Part shown: piece by piece, positions 60,886 to 64,000 of the stretch
Layout of the letters: each line of letters opens with the position of its first letter
Position numbering within the stretch: the stretch's first letter is position 1
Assembly: GCA_022818135.1 (NCBI GenBank)
Contig: JAFMSR010000006.1
Location: 37,310,615 to 37,374,614, forward strand
Length of the DNA: 64,000 bases
From: Saxidomus purpurata
Taxonomy: Eukaryota; Mollusca; Bivalvia; Venerida; Veneridae
Direction: 5' to 3'
Made by a program: the position numbers and the translations under genes
The notes under the pieces: generated by a model
Databases searched by the model: none
Seen by the model: only the letters and a program-made list of their open reading frames with translations
What the model was told of the DNA's origin: nothing

Positions 60886-61310
60886 GACATTCGACATTCA
60901 AAGTTTGAATGTCGTGCCAGCGCGACATACGACATTCGACAATCAAAATTTGAATATCGTGCTAGCGCAACATAAGACATTCCATATTCAAAAATTGAAT
61001 GTCGCACAAGCGCGACATACGCCATTCGACATCAAAATCTACCAAATTACTAAAGCTTGAATGTCGAACCAGCGCAACATACGACATTCGACATTCAAAT
61101 AATTGACTGTCGTGATAGCGCGACATACGGCATTTAAAAATATTCAAAATTACTAAAGTTTGAATGTCGTGCTAGCGCGACATACGACATATGACATTCA
61201 AAAATTGAGTACCGTGCCAGCGCGACATACGACATTCGACATTCAAAATCTACAAAAATACTAAAGTTTGAATGTCGTGCAAGCGCGAAATACGACATTC
61301 GATATTCAAA
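60886..61310. repeat. Palindromic minisatellite (GCGCGACATACGACATTC type)
   Basis: Eight copies of AGCGCGACAT or a close variant start at 60919, 60964, 61009, 61071, 61117, 61174, 61219 and 61282. Spacing falls in two classes, about 45 and about 60 bp; the longer class has an extra CTAAAG-containing insert. Each unit is itself a hairpin: CGACATTCAAA against TTTGAATGTCG. The minus-strand ORF 60962-61147 is a by-product. Confidence 0.9.
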
Positions 61311-61329
61311 GATTTACAGGCAACAAAAG

Positions 61330-62340
61330 CCATGGTCTTCTCCCTTCGAGTGTTACCAGCCAAATGAGGAAGCTATTGGATGCCGGACCCTGTGCCGTTC
61401 TTGCCGCATTATTACTAGTTTATGGGCTTCCTCGGTTACGAGAGCCCATGGACACACGTCTGGTACGGCCTCTTTATCGAAGCATCCTGTAAAGGTGTCT
61501 TGAACGGCGGGCAAGAGTCTCCCCTCGAATTTGGTATCAGTAGATTCATGAACGGACAATACACGAGGGAATAATGGGATGCTTTACCCGGATACTAGTA
61601 CAGTTTCGTCGTACTAGTACTAGGAGTTAATGCCAGCCTTACGAAGAACGGAAATTGCAAGAGGGGGCAATGGGACGCCGTACCGTTTGCAGTTCTCGCC
61701 GTATTAGTATACTAGTGCATGTGTAGCTATATAAGCTTCGGCAGTTACAAGAGGCCATGGATGCACGTCTGGTACGATCTCATTGTCGATCCTTTTTAGG
61801 CGGAAGAGGAACTATAGGAGAGGCCATAGACCCTCCATGAATTTGATACCAGCAAATTGACGAACTGATAACACACGAGGAAGCAGTGGGACGTCATATT
61901 TGCCATACAAGTACTAGTCTATACATGCTTCTGAAGTTACTAGAAGCAATAAACGCAATGCCTGTACGGACACATTATCGAATCTAATTCGACGGGTAAA
62001 GTATCAAACGATAGTTAATATCAAAATATGTACAATCAAATTTTGAACAGACATTACACAAGAGAATGTATGTACTTACATTTGGATGGGGCGATATTAG
62101 TGCTAGTTTATCGTTGGGCGCAAATCAGTTATTAGACGCTTTACCGCGTACTGTTCTTGCCGCGTAGGTAACAACTCTAAAGACTTTCAAAGTTAAAGAA
62201 GCAATGTTCGCACGTCTAGTACCGTCTCGTTATTGCAACTAAATCAGGAAGAACGAACAAAACAAATAGTACGGTCTTCTCTTAAAATTGAGAAACGGAA
62301 TTTGCACGAAGGAGCTTTGGGACACAGGCAGCTTCAAGTG
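61330..62340. repeat. Highly diverged tandem satellite, ~4 units
   Basis: Anchor phrases such as CACGTCTGGTACG recur near 61459, 61766, 61958 (degenerate) and 62209, with ACACGAGG and TTCTTGCCGC-type phrases between them. The unit is about 200-310 bp. ORFs at 61268-61492 and 61353-61559 overlap it and are not credible genes. Confidence 0.6.
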
Positions 62341-62630
62341 ACAAAAATTCTTTAAATTACACATCTGCTTAGTATTTAGAATTATTCCTGCTGTTTTATG
62401 ATTTCCCCCCACTTACCCCGTCATTATAGTCTAATGCACATAAAGAGTCAACATTCAATCAACCTTTTCAGAAGTTGCCACCATTAGTTGGAATTTCAAA
62501 AAAAGTTAAGAGAACTTTTAGCGAGCTTTCATTTGGTTTAATACTTTGGACACGTTTGGCAAATGTTTACACTGGAAGCAAAAGAGTGGCTTTGAGAACA
62601 AAATCAAGTAAAGCTGCATCTTTTATTTAG

Positions 62631-62902
62631 TTAAATATTCGGACATGCTATCCACTTAAGATTTGAGCTGTACACAATTGTGTCGGCCCATGTGCTTACG
62701 TGGAGCAAAGCCGAAGAGGGTGTAACATCAGTAACCCATGCATTGATTCGTAGATTGTGACTTCCAGAAATATCCAGTTCCGAGAAAGCAAACGTCACAA
62801 CGGGGACTTTGGTAAATGGAGGTGAGAAGTCCACAATTTTATTTTGACTACACTGGTGGGAAGCGCATACTGCATGGTCGGAGTATATTGAGCCTGTCCT
62901 GC
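62631..62902 (-). CDS. H-type lectin domain exon (last)
   Basis: After acceptor TCGAGCAG at 62903 the exon encodes about 90 residues covering nearly the whole lectin domain and ends CPNI-TAA at 62633-62631. AATAAA on the minus strand at 62627-62622 follows the stop within ten bases. Confidence 0.88.
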
Positions 62903-63679
62903 CTGCTCGAAAGATAATTCAAATTAATTATATTACGTTTCATGTTTTGCTTTTCATTCAACTCATTTTTATACGAATATTAAGAGCACACTATTAGTAG
63001 AAAGTCTTATCACATTGTAAAGTACATTCACGACATTTGAAAACGCAACAATGTGTTTGAAGGACTACATTTGTACATCAAGGAAACGACAAACACAACA
63101 CAATCAATGAAGTATCAAATTAATCATTGACATATAACCAGCTTAATTTTTTTACAATGTCTAATACCGTTTATCGTTAGCCCGATCAGCAAAACGAAAA
63201 CGTCAATACTATTGTCGTACTCCTGTTATTAAAAAAAGTTATTTTTAACTTGTTTGTTGCGTTTTCTAATGTCTTGAGTGTAGAATAAGGATTTACTGAA
63301 CATAGTTTACATTGATTGTTTTATTTTAAACGTAGTTTTTTCTGAACGTAGCATTACATTATTCAATGACGAGGTCGGCTTATCTGGAAGACTGATGAAA
63401 ATGTCAGTACTTACAACGTTCGAGTGTCTCCGCATTCAAGCCAGCTTTCAAGTCTGAAAACACACAGTACAAAACCTTGCACAGCTCTCAGTAAAACTGC
63501 TTATATAGACAGTTTTTGCATTAAAGCAAATATAAAATGACATGTGTATTGGTAACACTTCAAATAAAATCACTGAATATATTCAATAATATCATACCTG
63601 CAATTTCTGATGCGTGTACTGCTCTCAGTACAGCGACATCTCTAGCGTGTGTTGCATTTATATGGAACGCCACAGCTGT
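62631..63679 (-). CDS. H-type lectin, last three exons (5' part outside window)
   Basis: A minus-strand gene for a secreted-type H-type lectin (Helix pomatia agglutinin family, GalNAc-binding in known members). Exons read 63598-63679, 63415-63453 and 62631-62902, with phases joining exactly. The first two encode a heptad-rich linker (ARDVAVLRAVHASEIADL, then KAGLNAETLER), likely a trimerising coiled coil. The split codon creates Cys in ERCRTGS, the usual opening of the lectin domain. The domain follows: VDFSPPFTKVPVVTFAF, LRINAWVTDVTPSSALLHVS, then the hallmark TWADTIVYSSNLKWIAC and a stop. The start codon and any signal peptide are not in the window; upstream DNA is a tandem array. A role in innate recognition is inferred from the family. 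Confidence 0.85.
63415..63453 (-). CDS. H-type lectin linker exon (39 bp)
   Basis: Between acceptor GTGTTTTCAG and donor GTAAGTAC. It encodes LKAGLNAETLER plus one base each side; joining to the next exon makes the Cys of CRTGS. Confidence 0.75.
63598..63679 (-). CDS. H-type lectin coiled-coil exon
   Basis: Donor GTATGAT follows GCAG at 63598. The likely acceptor is CATTAG at 63680; the in-frame TAG there shows that the exon cannot extend further left in this frame. It encodes TAVAFHINATHARDVAVLRA and VHASEIA. Confidence 0.6.
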
Positions 63680-63689
63680 CTAATGTTGT

Positions 63690-64000
63690 CATATTTCTTT
63701 TTGTCTTGTCCACCCCGTGTCTTATTATGTTAAACTGTTGTGTGATTATGTCAGGAAGACGTTTCATCATGTCCATTAATTATGTGATCTTGTCTATTCA
63801 TTGTGTGATTATGTCAAATGGCCGTGTTGATTTGTCAATGTGTGGTGTTGACTTGTCAACTATGCGTCTTATTATGTCAAACAAACGTGTCATTATGTTA
63901 GAAGGGCGTGTTATCATGTGCACTCGTCATGTGATCTTGTCTATACAGCGTGTTATTATGTCAAATGGCCGTGATGATTTGTCAATATGTGGTGTTGACT
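63690..64000. repeat. Tandem array with 147-bp higher-order period, runs off the window
   Basis: A ~24-bp unit of CGTGTTATTATGTCAAA type repeats to the end of the window. A larger phrase, TCAAATGGCCGTGTTGATTT followed by GTCAATGTGTGGTGTTGACT, recurs at 63814 and 63961, exactly 147 bp apart with few changes. So six basic units form one higher-order unit. Confidence 0.8.

Noticed and set aside
60886..61310. CRISPR-like layout of palindromic repeats
   Set aside because: The whole unit repeats, including the supposed spacers, and the host is eukaryotic.
61268..61559. ORFs on both strands over the diverged satellite
   Set aside because: They overlap each other and a repeat; no domain is seen.

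Overview
This is a eukaryotic nuclear window, A+T-rich and mostly non-coding, with spliced genes, GT-AG introns, AATAAA signals and no bacterial-style operons. Gene content (a mollusc-type H-type lectin, an FMRFamide/GPR139-type receptor, a METTL27-like methyltransferase) and repeat content (tandem-cored repeats ending in GACGGACGG runs, elements with GTCGAGCCGC ends, several tRNA-headed SINEs) point to a marine mollusc, most likely a bivalve. The species cannot be named from the sequence.  Layout. 1-3.7 kb: the large terminal exon of an adhesion/secretin-type (class B) GPCR, + strand. 5.4-8.6 kb: two foldback elements and a striking array of the palindrome GAGATATCTC every ~20 bp. 9.9-10.6 kb: two exon relics of an SLC35E3-like nucleotide-sugar transporter. 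11.6-16.4 kb: a 104-bp tandem array, then a 3.85-kb segment bounded by inverted repeats. That segment carries two ORFs of an uncharacterised zinc-finger-associated family, each broken by one in-frame TAG, and is itself invaded by a tandem-cored repeat. 18.4-24.8 kb: a complete five-exon METTL27/WBSCR27-like methyltransferase gene on the minus strand (215 aa), with SINEs and a TTAA-flanked MITE in its introns. 25-36 kb: interspersed repeats, foldbacks, a 5'-truncated LINE and a tRNA-Thr-like SINE. 37.8-39 kb: a pogo/Tigger-like transposon relic whose transposase start is split by a 474-bp MITE. A second copy of the same MITE at 45.1 kb sits in one arm of a local duplication. 47.4-48.8 kb: an intronless rhodopsin-family neuropeptide-type GPCR, intact except for one TGA between TM1 and TM2. 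50.5-57.3 kb: older bivalve-type repeats, into one of which a very young Ty3/gypsy-type LTR element (1,234-bp LTRs, one mismatch seen) inserted with a TTAT target duplication. It is internally deleted to an integrase remnant. 58.7-59.4 kb: a 339-bp tandem duplication carrying CCAAT+CRE pairs. 60.9-62.3 kb: a palindromic minisatellite and a diverged satellite. 62.6-63.7 kb: the last three exons of an H-type lectin gene, minus strand. 63.7 kb to the end: a tandem array with a 147-bp higher-order period that runs off the window.  The genes do not form a pathway; they are unrelated single genes spaced by mobile and tandem DNA. No clearly novel functional system could be demonstrated. The strongest candidates for follow-up are the helically phased palindrome array, the inverted-repeat cassette with two TAG-broken ORFs, the internally deleted young LTR element, and the nested MITE/pogo structure. 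All exon models come from reading splice signals and reading-frame continuity by eye.
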